Part shown: one piece after another, positions 1 through 11,048 of the stretch
How the letters are laid out: each line of letters starts with the position of its first letter
Position numbering within the stretch: the first letter of the stretch is position 1
NCBI GenBank assembly: GCA_958430865.1
Contig: CAUDNR010002668.1
Span: 150,261 to 187,780 of the forward strand
Length of the DNA: 37,520 nt
Direction of reading: 5' to 3'
From: Entrophospora sp. SA101
Taxonomy: Eukaryota > Glomeromycota > Glomeromycetes > Entrophosporales > Entrophosporaceae
Translations under genes and position numbers: made by a program
The notes under the pieces: model-generated
Database searches by the model: none
Seen by the model: only the letters and a program-made list of their open reading frames with translations
What the model was told of the DNA's origin: nothing

Positions 1-844
1 ATTTATTAATAAAAAAAGGAAATAAATAAATCAAATAAATCAAATGTATGTTGTAGAAAATATTCCATGAAAAAAAATTTGTTACACGAAATTTACTTAG
101 TTTCAATTTCTTAAATGTATAACAAAATTCGGAATTTTCAAAATGCCAATTTTCAGTTTAAGAAAAAACCAGCTGATAAGTTTTGAAGCTTGAGTCATGA
201 ACAATAAAACTTATCGGTCAAATTTTTTAAAATGATATAATTTTTTTTTGTTTTGGTATTTTGAAGTTGACCAATTGTTACTATAGGCAATTAATGATTA
301 TAGATGATCTGCACCATAGTAAATTGGTCAATATTAACCAGGTAATTGATAGGTCCAAGATTTACTATCTCACAACATATTAAAATTTATGGATGTAATA
401 TTATGGCATGGAAAATTTCCTGATGACCTCACCAAAAAGAATTGCCAAGATGAGTGCTGATCAAACAGCTGCAATATGTACAAACCTCCTGAAACCATTT
501 AGCATCATTCCAAAGTAAATGGAAGACTTTCCATCACTTATAAAGGCACCACTTTCTTGTAAATTACCCATGTCTGCTAATGAGGAGGATAAGTATTATT
601 TTCAAAAATTTATATATACAAATGAAGAAGATCATGAAAGTCAATTGGCTTCACATATAAGCTATGTGTTAAGTAATGTCATCCCATGATGATTAAAGAT
701 GGGAACCACAATTAGCTGCAATTCGATTTTCATATGCCACAACCACAACTGCAATTCAATTTTTATGTGCCACAATTAATTGCAACTAATTGAGGGAGGA
801 GCCATCTTTAATGGCAATACAATGCAGATAACAAATCATAGGAT
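1..844. other. Intergenic, repeat-derived spacer
   Basis: No intact gene is visible. Short coding-like shreds are interrupted by stops. Around 709-786 there are about 2.5 imperfect copies of a unit of roughly 33 bp, with the shared core CACAA...CTGCAATTC and TTTTCATATGCCACAA. The stretch probably belongs to the same repeat-derived block as the ORF at 845-1090. Confidence 0.5.
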
Positions 845-1199
845 ATGTTGCACATGCCCACAGACTTGTTGATCGGTAATACACTTCAATTATTTAAAGA
901 GAACCTTGGTAAAGCTCTTCCAATTGACCATGATTGGAATAGAACAGATCCAGGATCAACAACAAAAGGGTCTTATTGGTCAGACTTCCTTTGCTGGTTA
1001 AAAGACACATTGATACTAAAAGGTGAAGAGAAGGCCAGTGCTAAGGACTTTAAGATGGCTCTTTATGACCTTGATGAGAAATTCAATTGAATTGACCCTC
1101 TGGTTTTTGGTGTCATTGAATTTATAATCTGTTATGCAGCAGCAAGGCTGAAGTTGTGCTTTTATGCAATTGATGGGTCGCAGGATGTTCCTAACACTT
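845..1199 (+). pseudogene. Unidentified repeat-derived pseudogene with in-frame stop
   Basis: An ORF of 81 codons (845-1090) ends in TGA, but the same frame continues with protein-like sequence for another 36 codons to a TAG at about 1199. One nonsense change therefore appears to have split a longer ORF. I do not recognise the protein family. The upstream start is arbitrary, no introns are evident, and the surroundings contain only repeats. It is most likely a remnant of a multicopy gene or transposon ORF. It could instead be an exon of an undetected gene, but no splice partners were found. Confidence 0.4.
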
Positions 1200-1440
1200 A
1201 GTTCTGCTCTCAATGAGCTTAACATTACTATACCTCAGAATCAAAACACAGCAATTCATATTGTTATTAATATTACACACATCATTATCATTCCTCTTAG
1301 TAGTAGAAATCCTAATTAGATTAACTGCCTACTATTTAAAAAAAACTTTATTTATATATGTTAGTTTAGTATTAAAGTTTCAGGATTACTAAAGGAGAAG
1401 AATAATGAGAAAAGCAAATAAACTAACACTAAAATCAAAC

Positions 1441-1496
1441 TAAATTTTTGGTAATACAGATGTTTACTTTGTCTGATTTTTGTTGCAGTATGCCCC
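1441..1496. repeat. Copy A of a dispersed terminal-like repeat
   Basis: This segment matches the sequence at 37453-37520 (TTGGTAATAC, TGTTCACTTTGTCTG and TTTTGTTGCAG followed by ATGCCC), with a few substitutions and one extra T. Related copies lie at 2797-2853 and 8833-8880. Its recurrence in the same orientation suggests the end of a dispersed element. Confidence 0.6.
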
Positions 1497-1684
1497 ATTT
1501 TAAAAGTACTTCGGTATATATAATAAAAATGAGTTTTACAATTACACAAAAAATTATTTACATAATAATATTCAAATAAGCTTTGTAATTATATGTAAGA
1601 TGAAAAAAAAGGATAGTTTCTACTTGTGACATCTCTAATGAAATAATTTTCACTAATTTCTATTAGAAGCAAAGGATTTAAATA

Positions 1685-1825
1685 CAGTCGGCGCTCGATA
1701 TAGTGAAGTTTTGGCTAGTACAAATTTGGAAACTATCTTCTGAAAAATTGAATTTGTTTGGATATTAACGCAGATAGTTTCCAAATTTGTACTAGCCAAA
1801 ACTTCACTATATCGAGCGCCGACTG
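1685..1825. mobile_element. MITE with perfect 54-bp terminal inverted repeats (Tc1/mariner/pogo-like)
   Basis: The left arm begins CAGTCGGCGCTCGATATAG at 1685 and the right arm ends with its exact complement at 1825. The first 54 bases of each arm are perfect inverted copies, leaving about 33 bp of unique centre. TA dinucleotides flank both ends (1683-1684 and 1826-1827), as expected for the TA target duplication of Tc1/mariner-superfamily elements. There is no coding capacity, so it would have been moved in trans. The perfect arms suggest a recent insertion or fold-back origin. Confidence 0.9.
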
Positions 1826-2918
1826 TAGTAATTTTGCTTTATTAAAAAAAAACTTTTTCCCAATACAATCACAGATGAGACTCTACCATTAGATGTAAAA
1901 TCAAGCATAGATTGTTGTTTAAACATGTGGCATCTCTAATATGTCAATACCTAAAGTGGTGGTTTATGGAATTATTAAATTATTTGTATATACAATTTAA
2001 TTACAGTTAAGTAATTTCTTTACTCTATTATGATTAAAGGCTATCATTTATATTACACATTTAAGAAAGACTGCATGTAATTTTTATTGAATGGAATATT
2101 GACATATCTATTAATACTTGTTTTATTAATAGTCATATATGCAATTAATTATTTGAGTACAATATAATATGATGAATGAACACGGATATACTAATATTAA
2201 ATATTATCACTTTATAATTAATTCATAAATAGAACATTTATGCAAATTTCTTTGATTTAACTTTCTCTACATATGGCATCAAATATAATAATGGCAAATT
2301 AAAAGCAGTAGTAGAATTAGCAATAACAGTAGCAGTAACAATAGTAATAGAACAAGAATAAGATGTCAGTGGTAGTGGTGTGGTAATATAGGAATAAATT
2401 CTTGTGTATATATTATATTACACATTAAATTTTTTGTTCGTTGTGACCAACATTACACATCCCATATAAATCTTGTTCCCATTTTATATCCAATAAAATC
2501 AAATTTCCGCCATGCTCAAAGTAAGTCCTGACTGTGTGTTGATATTTAGACTTAGTGTCAATAGGTATAATTATGGGCTGTAATTCAGGAAGTAAAGTGA
2601 GACCAGCCATGTGCCAAACATAAGAATTACCTGGTAAGTAAGTAACTCAGATCGCATACTCGCAGTACTATATGATTCTTTGGTTACATAGTGGACCTGA
2701 TATAAATGAGTTTTATATTATATAGGAGTAATTCTATATACCACTTTAAAAATAAAAATAATAATAACGGAAATTATAAAAATTGTTATTATTATTAAAT
2801 TTTGATCCCTGTAATACTGTGTGACACAATGATCACTTTGTTACAGCATGCCCATGTAAGATATTACCAATAATAAATAGTGCCAAATAAAAAAAATAAT
2901 AATTAAATAATACTCGAT
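1826..2918. other. A+T-rich spacer upstream of the septin gene
   Basis: There is no convincing gene. A 62-codon ORF on the minus strand (2425-2610) extends in frame upstream to about 2630, where it is preceded by an acceptor-like AG. It looks like an isolated exon or repeat fragment and I do not recognise it. The last 100 bp presumably contains the septin promoter and 5' UTR; no motif stands out. Confidence 0.4.
2797..2853. repeat. Copy B of the dispersed terminal-like repeat
   Basis: It begins AAATTTTGATCCCTG and ends CACTTTGTTACAGCATGCCC, matching both ends of the segment at 37453-37520 but lacking part of the middle (TCTGGTTTTG). It is the third best of four copies in the window. Confidence 0.6.
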
Positions 2919-4779
2919 ATGGCTACTATTACTGAGCCTCAAAAGGTACATTAAAATTTTTTAAAAACAAAAGTCAAATAATAATACAACTCCGTCTGTT
3001 TATAATGAATGTCAATAATGTAATTTAATGTAATCTATCATTCAATAATACATTAACTATTGCGATAACGATGATGATAATAATTTTTTAGGTCACCCTC
3101 AATGGCTATGTAGGGTTTGATAGTATTACTCGACAAATTGAAAAGAAGTTACTTAAACGTGGTTTCCAATTCAACATTATTGTAGTTGGTAAATTTGATG
3201 TTTTTTTATTGTTGTTTTCGTTATTTTATTTATTATTTTATCAACAAGGGAATTTATTTTTTCCTGCTCATCTTGTATTTAAATATTATCAGGACAAACT
3301 GGACTCGGTAAATCAACTCTTATCAATACTATTTTTGCTGCACATTTAATCGATAGCAAAGGACGTACTAGCGCTGAAGAACCTTTTAGACAAACCACAG
3401 AGATTCAAGCAGTATCACATTGTCAGTATTGTTAATCTAAATTATTTTAGTGTTTGAGATTGAGACTAATTTTTTTTAATGATTATTAAAATAGTAATTG
3501 AAGAAAATGGGATTCGCTTAAGATTGAATATAGTTGACACTCCCGGATATGGCGATCAAGTCAACAATGATAATTGGTAAAAAAAAAAAATATATAAATA
3601 AGACCAATAATATCTTTTAATTTTCTAGAATATTGTAAATTTAATTCATTTGAATTCTTTTGTTGATGGATACTATTTAATAATTATTAGTTGGGAACCA
3701 ATCATTAAATATGTTAAAGATCAACACAGTGCTTACTTACGTAAAGAGCTTACTGCTACACGCGAAAGATACATTCAAGATACCAGAATTCACTGTTGCT
3801 TGTTCTTTATTGCACCAACTGGTCATGCGTATGTATAATATCATTTTATTTTATTTATTAAAAGAAAATCAATCTCATATAATCAATCAATCCTTCCTCT
3901 CTCAGACTTAAACCAATTGATATTGTGGTACTTAAAAAACTTTCTGAAGTTGTGAACGTAGTTCCTGTTATTGCAAAGTCGGATTCTCTTACAATGGAGG
4001 AACGTGTTGCTTTCAAAGAAAGAGTATGTCGTTATTTCATATTTTATTAATTATGCCGTTGTTGAATATCATATTTACAAATAAATAATATCATCATCAT
4101 CATTATCATCATTTTATCATAGATAAAATCAGAATTGGCTTTCAATAACATTAAATTGTATCCATATGACAGTGATGAACTTGATGTTAATGAGAAAGCA
4201 CTCAATGAACGTATCAAGGTAAGTTTAATAATTAAATAATTTTATTAAAAGCAAATTCCTTTTTCTCACAAACTTTTCCCATTTATTTTAGCAAACAATT
4301 CCATTTGCAGTCGTTGGTTCCGAGAAAAATGTTATAATTGATGGCAAATCTGTTCATGGACGTAAAAATAGATGGGGTGTTATTAATGGTATATTAAATT
4401 TATCAGTATACACGCATGCACACACACATATGTATATATACTTTAGATAACATTATTTTGTTTATTTATTCCAATTAGTCGAAGATGAAAATCATTGTGA
4501 ATTTGTTCATCTTAGAGATTTCCTTACAAGGTGAGATTTTACAAAATAATTTTTAAATTAAAGATTAATAATCAGAAAAAGAATTAATAAAAATAAATAA
4601 ATGAATATAGAACTCATCTTCAAGATCTTATTGAAACTACTGCCCAAATTCACTACGAGTCATTCCGTTCTAAACAATTGTTGGCTTTGAAGGAATCTAG
4701 TTCTAAACATAATGAACAACAATCATTATCATCACACTCTACACAGTCACCCATTGAATCTAGCGATTCGGTTATTTAA
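2919..4779 (+). CDS. CDC10: Septin, Cdc10 type
   Basis: This is a GTP-binding septin of 334 residues that assembles into hetero-oligomeric filaments at the cortex, septa and branch sites. Exons: 2919-2945, 3092-3188, 3293-3421, 3495-3576, 3691-3828, 3906-4023, 4123-4218, 4292-4388, 4479-4530, 4611-4779; all junctions are GT-AG and keep frame. Visible motifs are the P-loop GQTGLGKS (residues 42-49), the G3 motif DTPG (99-102), the G4 motif AKSD (181-184) and a septin-unique element near the end with THLQDLIETT and HYESFR. The phrase YVGFDSITRQIE near the N-terminus and the lack of a C-terminal coiled coil fit the Cdc10 group, which lacks that coil in yeast. The C-terminus is a short Ser/Gln-rich tail. 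The gene converges on the TBC gene, with about 0.6 kb between stop codons. Confidence 0.95.
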
Positions 4780-5373
4780 TTTTATTATTTATAATGTTAA
4801 ATCAATGTTTTTTTTATTTATTTACGTTAAAAAAAAATAATTTGGAAGGGCAAAAATTTTTTTTTAGATTATGAATTTAGATTTTGTATTTGTATTTTGT
4901 ATTTTAATAATTAATTGAAATTATCAAATTTTAAATATATAATTTATAATTTTATTCTATTAATATTATTAATAAGTTTTAATCACTAATAAATATTTAT
5001 TTTGTGCGTCGCATAAATATTGATTGCAATCAAGTAATAATAATAATTCATGAACTTGTGATTCAAATAGATTTATTATAATTGAATTAATTTTTATACA
5101 TACTATCTTTAATTTTATATATAATCTACATCAATTCAAAAAAAAAAGTCTATTAAAATCGGGAAAAAATGATTATTTAAGAGCCCAGGGATTTATGATT
5201 TTTTATGATTTTGATTATTTATTTCACCATCACACCTTCGCTAATTGTGTTATTTATAGTTCTTCATTATTATTATTATTACTATTATTATTATTTCTAG
5301 AATAAATATTATATATATATAAATATTTTATTGATTATTCATATATATATATTCGTAAACGTTTAATAAATTT
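4780..5373. other. Convergent 3' spacer, very A+T-rich
   Basis: This spacer between the septin and TBC stop codons contains poly-A/T tracts, ATT trinucleotide runs (about 5265-5295) and TATATA blocks that would serve both 3' UTRs. No gene is seen. Confidence 0.6.
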
Positions 5374-7245
5374 TCAAATAATAAATGCTAACCTTATCAA
5401 CCAAATTAGTAAAATAGCAGCAGTAAAAATAAATGCTGATATAAATACTCTTTTAGTGAAATGACTGTCATTTTTTGGAAGTGTTATTGGTTTTCTTGCT
5501 GAGGGCGGCATTGATAAAATTTCATTTATAACAGCATAGTCGATTTTTTCTCCGGATTTTAATGTTAGCCAGTGTTCGTTATATAAATTTATGCAAGATC
5601 TTTATGAAAACTATGAAATATTAATAAAACAATATTGTCGAAAATAAAATTAATCGATAATTTTACAAGTATATACATATAAACATGAATATTATTAACT
5701 TACGTTTGGTCTAAACCCGAATTAGCCAATGTTTGTAATTTCTCTGGGGGGAATTTTTGATACATGGTGTGTGTTTTTGAAATCAAATCATCAATATCGA
5801 TGTTTTGTGGAAATTTTGACAAGAATGTATGAATTACATCACTATCAAGTTCTAAGGTCAACAATTCTTTCTTACGACTTAACACGACCTTTATAATTCA
5901 AATTAAAAGATTCCATTAGATAATATTATAACGATAATAATAATCAAAACAAAAATCATTATAAAAAGAAATAAATTTAATAGTCACCTTTGCAGATAAA
6001 TAAATAATCATTAAAGGATGTGAGGCTATAAAAAAATCAAATAGTCTTGCAATCTTTGAAAAATCTCTTAAATCATGACTACACCATGTGATAACCCAAC
6101 TAAGACAAAAATATGGTAATGTATTTGATCTTATAACGATATGGTATTGTAAATATTAATTAATTAATAAACCAACTAGTTTCATATTTCAAAATGATAG
6201 AGATAATTTTTTTCTTTCATGTAAATACCGTAAAAGAAGATCTGCAACCAATGGATCTTCATGTCTTAGCAGTGTAAATATAAGATTTAATTGTTTCAAT
6301 ATTGGTTCTAAAGAATCTAACATCGCGTCCGTATTGACAACAACAACAACAATAATATTTGTCAAGGAATCAATTAAATCATTTGCGGATAAATCACAAT
6401 TGTAAAATGTCATATATACGTATACGTAAAGGATATCTTAATAAAAACATTGCAATGTGTCCACCTGCTTTGATAGCGCCTTCTTTGCCCAGCACAAGAA
6501 GTAAGCTTGAACAGATATCATGGAACCCCTTAATAACATAAAAAATAACAAGTACAAAAATAGAGTAAACTAATTGTCCCATTCATTTATTATTCAAGAC
6601 ATTTATTTATACTAACTTGGTAATATGATAATTTAGGATGCCTTCTTAATATTCCTACTATAACTTCGTTTAATTCACGTTGTTTTTGTTTTCTTTGTGA
6701 ATTACTCAAACCTAAAATTATTCGTTTAAAAATTCATTTAAAAATTCAATGTATTTGTAAATTAATTAAATTGTAATGGTGAAAATTGTGTTACCTTGAG
6801 GATAATGGACAAATGATCGATGAACATCGAGTAGTACCTGATATTCGTCCTTATGAACTTCTGCAATTTAAAAAAAAACAATTTTTGAGAAATAAATCAA
6901 AAATTTATATAAAATGATTAAAAAAAACCCCCGACTAAAACCTCGAGTAGTGTTCTCATTGTAGTTTTCGGTGTGTAAAAGTAATGGCCTAAAATATATT
7001 TGCATTATTGGTATCTGATGATCTGATAATCAATTCTATGATAATTTTATATATAAATACCAGCATAATCTACGAAAACCATCGTTCATAAAACCAGGAC
7101 CGGTGATTGCTAATCTACGAAGTTCTATAATATTTTTATTTGTTATGGCCAAATTAATTGCTTTATTTCTATCTTCGTTGTCAGCTACAGCAACTTTTTT
7201 AAAGTTATTTCTTATTCTTAATATATTTTTACTTTTTTTTGACAT
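5374..7245 (-). CDS. TBC-domain Rab GTPase-activating protein, TBC1D20/Gyp8-like
   Basis: This predicted 379-residue Rab GAP probably acts on ER/Golgi Rabs (Rab1/Ypt1 in the family). Exons in transcript order: 7061-7245, 6942-6988, 6795-6860, 6617-6711, 6437-6528, 6229-6330, 5988-6129, 5704-5888, 5374-5599. The arginine finger is in LLDVHRS (Arg92) and the glutamine finger in YYQGFHDIC (Gln131), so the catalytic dual-finger pair is intact. Later family landmarks are CLSWVITW, DLRDFSKIARLFDFF and SHPLMIIYL. The C-terminus is one hydrophobic helix (about 18 residues, ISAFIFTAAILLIWLI) followed by a few residues, a tail anchor as in TBC1D20/Gyp8. The start at 7245 was preferred over an in-frame ATG at 7296 because family similarity begins just after it. 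Intron 5 (6331-6436) is AT-AC, not GT-AG; only its removal restores the LLRDAM block. Confidence 0.92.
6331..6436 (-). other. Putative U12-type AT-AC intron in the TBC gene
   Basis: On the minus strand the exon ends TTAAG and the intron begins ATATCCTTT, the consensus 5' splice site of AT-AC U12 introns. An exact match to the U12 branch consensus, TTCCTTGAC (6361-6369, branch A at 6362), precedes the 3' end AATAC, after which the exon resumes GGACGCG. Joining 6437 to 6330 gives AG|G GAC GCG ATG, encoding the family-typical Arg-Asp-Ala-Met and keeping frame. No GT-AG alternative gives this block. The branch-to-3'-end distance, about 31 nt, is longer than the usual 10-20. Confidence 0.85.
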
Positions 7246-8684
7246 TTTTATATTTGTTTGTTTTGTGATGTAAATTGAATATATAGCTAAAAGCAAATGA
7301 CTTGATATAGTTTGAATTTTTGATGTTAAATAAAAATTTAAATTTTTAAAAAAATGTTATTATTATGTTAGGAAGGGAAATGGAATATTATAAGATATAA
7401 AAGACAGTAAAGAATGATGAATTTATCAACACGAATAGGATACTAGAAGGCTGAATTAAAAAAAAAAAGGAAGGGTTAAGTAGTGTTTAATCTGCGATTT
7501 ACATGCAAGTATACATCCAGTACTAACTAGTAAATGTCATGCAGTAACACCTCTTAGACAGCCAATTTTATCAACAAAAACTTCCCAATGGGCCGATTTC
7601 TGTCATGTAATACAAGTAGTTTAAAGACTCAAAAAAATTCCTTTTTTGCAAGTATTTCAAATTAAAAAAAAAAGTCAAGTTAGAATGTTATAATAGAAGA
7701 ATTTGTTACGATAACTTAAAAGATGCTGTTAAAAACTTTGAATTCCATTGAAAGTTTTTAATCTTTTTAAAAAAATTATCACCCCCGAAGAATAGCACCC
7801 CAAAATAGTAAAAATAAAAATAGTAACGGCACTTTCTAAAAAGGTTACATTTAATCAGTCCATATGGGTTTGGATTAATACAGCGCAAGATTAAATATGA
7901 TTGGTTTATTTTATTATCTAAATGATCGTCAGTTGGCGATCGTTAACCAATTAATATTAACATTAACAAATTTGTGTATATGGCGCAGTCAAATAGGAAC
8001 GCAAGTTTACAAGGTTTACAAAAAGTTACTTGTTTGCTAATTGGTTTCCTTTCTCATTTATTTCTTGGGCTCGAATTCAATAAATACTTATTAATTTCTT
8101 GATATTGCTTGTTTCTGTGTATTTCCTTTGTATTCGTTTTTGTTGTTTCTTGTAAGACATTAAAAGCTTTTCCCTTAGCTTGATTTAATACGTGATTTAG
8201 TTCCTTTAATGATCGAATTGGTTTTTTCCGCCTTCAATTTCCTTTTCCAAACTTATTATTTTTGTCTTGGTTTTTCTTCTTCTTTTGCTCATCATTCCTG
8301 GGCTTTCTAACTAAAATCTAGGAAATTTTCTTTTTCGTTTTCTAAATCGGCAACTTGGACTTCTGGAAAATTTCTTTTTCTATTAATTCATTCAATTTAT
8401 TCTCTGTGTCAAAGATAAAAAATCCATTTCATGCTTTTTGAGGAATTTTCAATTCCTCTTAATCAATCATTATACTATGTAGCATGGTTTCAATAATTTT
8501 CCAAATTCCTTCTAAATATTTAATATTATCATCCATTCATCCTTCTGATTTTACTTTACATCATATAATTATTTTCTTTGTTTCATCTTTGGCAAAATCT
8601 ATTATTCTAAAAATTCTTTTCTTAATTACTTTCAATGTGTCGTCTTCTCTTGAGTAATTAACATAATACAATATTTTAACATAA

Positions 8685-8885
8685 ATGCAACAAACATCTC
8701 CAAGGATCCAACGCAAAACTTCAGTCAGTAATTTAAAAGATGAAGATTTTGAAAAGGCGGCAGCAAGATATAATAATAAGACATCATTAGTATTAGTGGC
8801 AAATTTCAACACTTTGAACCCTGAATTATTTTGTGACATAATGTTCACTTTGTCTGGTTTTGTTACAGTCTGTCTCATATATTGA
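8685..8885 (+). other. Unidentified ORF, probably repeat-derived
   Basis: This ORF of 66 codons has no recognised domain. Its last third, from about 8833, coincides with a copy of the dispersed repeat, so the ORF most likely belongs to, or was read into by, that element. The overlapping antisense ORF (8561-8878) is equally long, so strand is uncertain. Confidence 0.25.
8833..8880. repeat. Copy C of the dispersed terminal-like repeat
   Basis: It contains ATGTTCACTTTGTCTGGTTT followed by TGTTACAG, nearly identical to 37486-37514, then diverges where other copies have CATGCCC. Confidence 0.6.
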
Positions 8886-10304
8886 TATTAAAACTATGCT
8901 GATGTCAATAAAGAAATTACCAAGCATACAGAAATATTGACATTCCCTTTTTGAAGCATCTAATCTTGGTGTGGTCAAATCTCAGGAGATTGTTAATGGT
9001 CCTTTTACTGAATCCAATTTATTGAAAACTAAGACGGAAGACATTTTTAAAACTTTATCTATTTTAGTGTTAACACCTCTTCCTTTGGACTACAAAAGGA
9101 AGGAATGCCTTTGTAATAATATTTGCCCATTCGAATACAAAGATATTACTTGTCCAAAACCAATATAAAAACTTATACATGTATACTAAAATAATATATT
9201 ATGGTGGTAAATACAATAATAAAATGAAGAAATATCAAACAAGAACAACAAGAATTAAATAATTAGAAAGATTAATAATCTATAATCATATCATCATCAA
9301 AACTGTTTCTTTCTATCATACGAATTGTATCTGCTGAATTCTAATGGCCATAAACCTCATTTCTCTAATCTTTCAACCCATGCATTTTCCAATCTAAAAA
9401 CATCTAAAACATCTCAAAACTTCCTAAACTTCCATTAGGAAACACTGCCTTCCAATTGATATATTACATGTAAATGTGATGATAATTTTAATGTCAAGGT
9501 AAATTTTAATAAAAATCTATAGTTGTTGCAATTAATATATTATTGGACCTTAAATGTTAAATTTTGTCTTAATTTAAGACTTGGTATATATGGTTTTGGA
9601 TGTATTAGTATAAATTCCGATCTTTTGCAACGTCCCAATAAAATGAATTAAATACAAAGAAAATATCCTGCAAATATTAATGTTTTTTTTATTTTTTTAA
9701 TAATATTCTATGTATTTACCATATTATTGATGAATATGAATCAGTTAGTGCTTCATATTTTTGTAAAGCTGAAATAAGTGATGCTTCTTATTAAAATTTT
9801 ATTCAAATTATTCTGTTAAACATTGCTAAATCTAATAATGTATGGTATGCTGTGTGTAGTGGGAAAAGGAAAGGAAAAGGAAAATTTTTAGTCTATATAT
9901 ATAATTAAATTACTTAGTAAATATAGGAGAAATTACATAACTGTAACATCTATTACCAGAAATCCACTGTTCAATAATCATAAAATAATAAAATATATCC
10001 AGTGACATATGAATCTTCTAGAATATATGGATTTGCATAATAGTTGCATTGGAAAAGTGCCATTTTATAGTGGTGTTGGTGATTGTGTTATTAAATAAAG
10101 TAAATTTTCTTCAACAAATTAATACAGGTGAGTCCTAACCAAATATATATAGATAGACGTTACATGCAAATTCGTATGTGTGGCACGGTCAGATTTGATA
10201 GACATTGTTGGCTGATCCAGCCGGGCCCTGAATAAACTTGTATATAGGTAGATCTATTGAAAATTATCAAAAAAAAATTTTAACATTTTTCGTAATTATC
10301 TATC

Positions 10305-10862
10305 ATGTTTCTTCGAAATATATCATCTAAAATAATATCATCGACTATTCCAACTTTTAGAATTAATAGCATTGCATTTTTATCTCGTGGATATAGTAGT
10401 ATGTAGCATAATGTCATTGTTGTTATTGTCTTTTTTATTTATTTATGTGAATTGGACTAAAAAAAAAAATTTAGCAAAAAAATATACCAAAGAACACGAA
10501 TGGATAGAAATTAAAGATGATGAAGGCTCAGTTGGAATTATAGGTATTACAGATTATGCACAAAATTCTCTTGGTGATGTAGTTTATGTTGCATTGCCTG
10601 AGATTGGACTTGAAGTTAAGAAATCAGGTAAAATTTCTTTTTCTTTTTCTTTTTCTTTTTCTTGTTGATTAAATAATTTTCTATAAACATAAATATTTGT
10701 ATATGTAGACGTTCTAGGCTCAGTTGAAAGTGTTAAAGCTGCCAGTGATATCTATGCTCCTATTAGTGGTAAAGTTGTTGAATCTAATGAAAAATTACTA
10801 ACTGAACCTGTTTTAATTAACAATAGTGCTGAATCAGAAGGTTATTGTTATTATTATTATTA

Positions 10863-10908
<46 letters not shown>

Positions 10909-11048
10909 GGGAGATAATTTAATTGATTATCTTTATTTTTTTATTTTATTTAGGTTGGTTATGTAAAATCAAACTCTCCGATTCATCAGAATTAAAAGAA
11001 TTATTGGATGAAGTAGCATATAAGAAACATCTTGAAACATCTCATTAA
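10305..11048 (+). CDS. GCV3: Glycine cleavage system H protein, mitochondrial
   Basis: This is the lipoyl carrier protein of the glycine decarboxylase complex. It shuttles the aminomethyl group between the P, T and L proteins in the mitochondrial matrix. The 157-residue product is typical. Exons: 10305-10398, 10475-10627, 10709-10840, 10954-11048, all GT-AG. Residues 1-31 form a mitochondrial presequence (Arg/Ser/Ile-rich, no acidic residues, ending FLSRGYS). The mature part starts [13 protein letters not shown]. The block [16 protein letters not shown] places the lipoylated lysine at Lys92, and GWLCKIK follows. The start is the first ATG that supplies the presequence. Intron 2 carries a TTTTTC microsatellite and intron 3 a long ATT tract. 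No sequence-level sign of regulation was seen. Confidence 0.95.
10636..10662. repeat. (TTTTTC)n microsatellite in an H-protein intron
   Basis: This run of about 4.5 hexamer units begins just inside intron 2 of the H-protein gene, only about 8 bp after the donor. Confidence 0.8.
10848..10907. repeat. (ATT)n microsatellite in an H-protein intron
   Basis: A trinucleotide tract of about 20 units with one interruption (ATC) fills most of intron 3 of the H-protein gene. It is likely length-polymorphic. Confidence 0.9.

Larger units (their letters stand above)
7246..10304. other. Repeat-derived spacer of about 3 kb
   Basis: No intact gene is recognised. Contents include a small near-palindrome GATCGTCAGTTGGCGATC (about 7924), a minus-strand stretch at about 8200-8400 that reads like a broken coiled-coil protein, a 66-codon ORF at 8685-8885 whose 3' end is a dispersed repeat, and a 65-codon ORF at 8971-9168 of unknown nature. 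Short ORFs do not join into a splice model. The final 200 bp precedes the H-protein gene and includes a locally G+C-rich patch near 10200-10230. Confidence 0.45.

Noticed and set aside
3650..3911. Two plus-strand ORFs of 62 and 66 codons
   Set aside because: The first is a septin exon read through its introns; the second overlaps it out of frame.
6189..6413. Separate small gene encoding the middle part of the TBC protein
   Set aside because: Its first 28 codons are the AT-AC intron; the rest joins in frame to the flanking TBC exons.
7246..7296. Longer N-terminus for the TBC protein from 7296
   Set aside because: The extra residues are A+T-rich, resemble no part of the family, and the ATG at 7245 directly precedes conserved sequence.
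10848..10907. CRISPR-like or regulatory tandem repeat
   Set aside because: It is a simple ATT microsatellite in an intron with no spacers.
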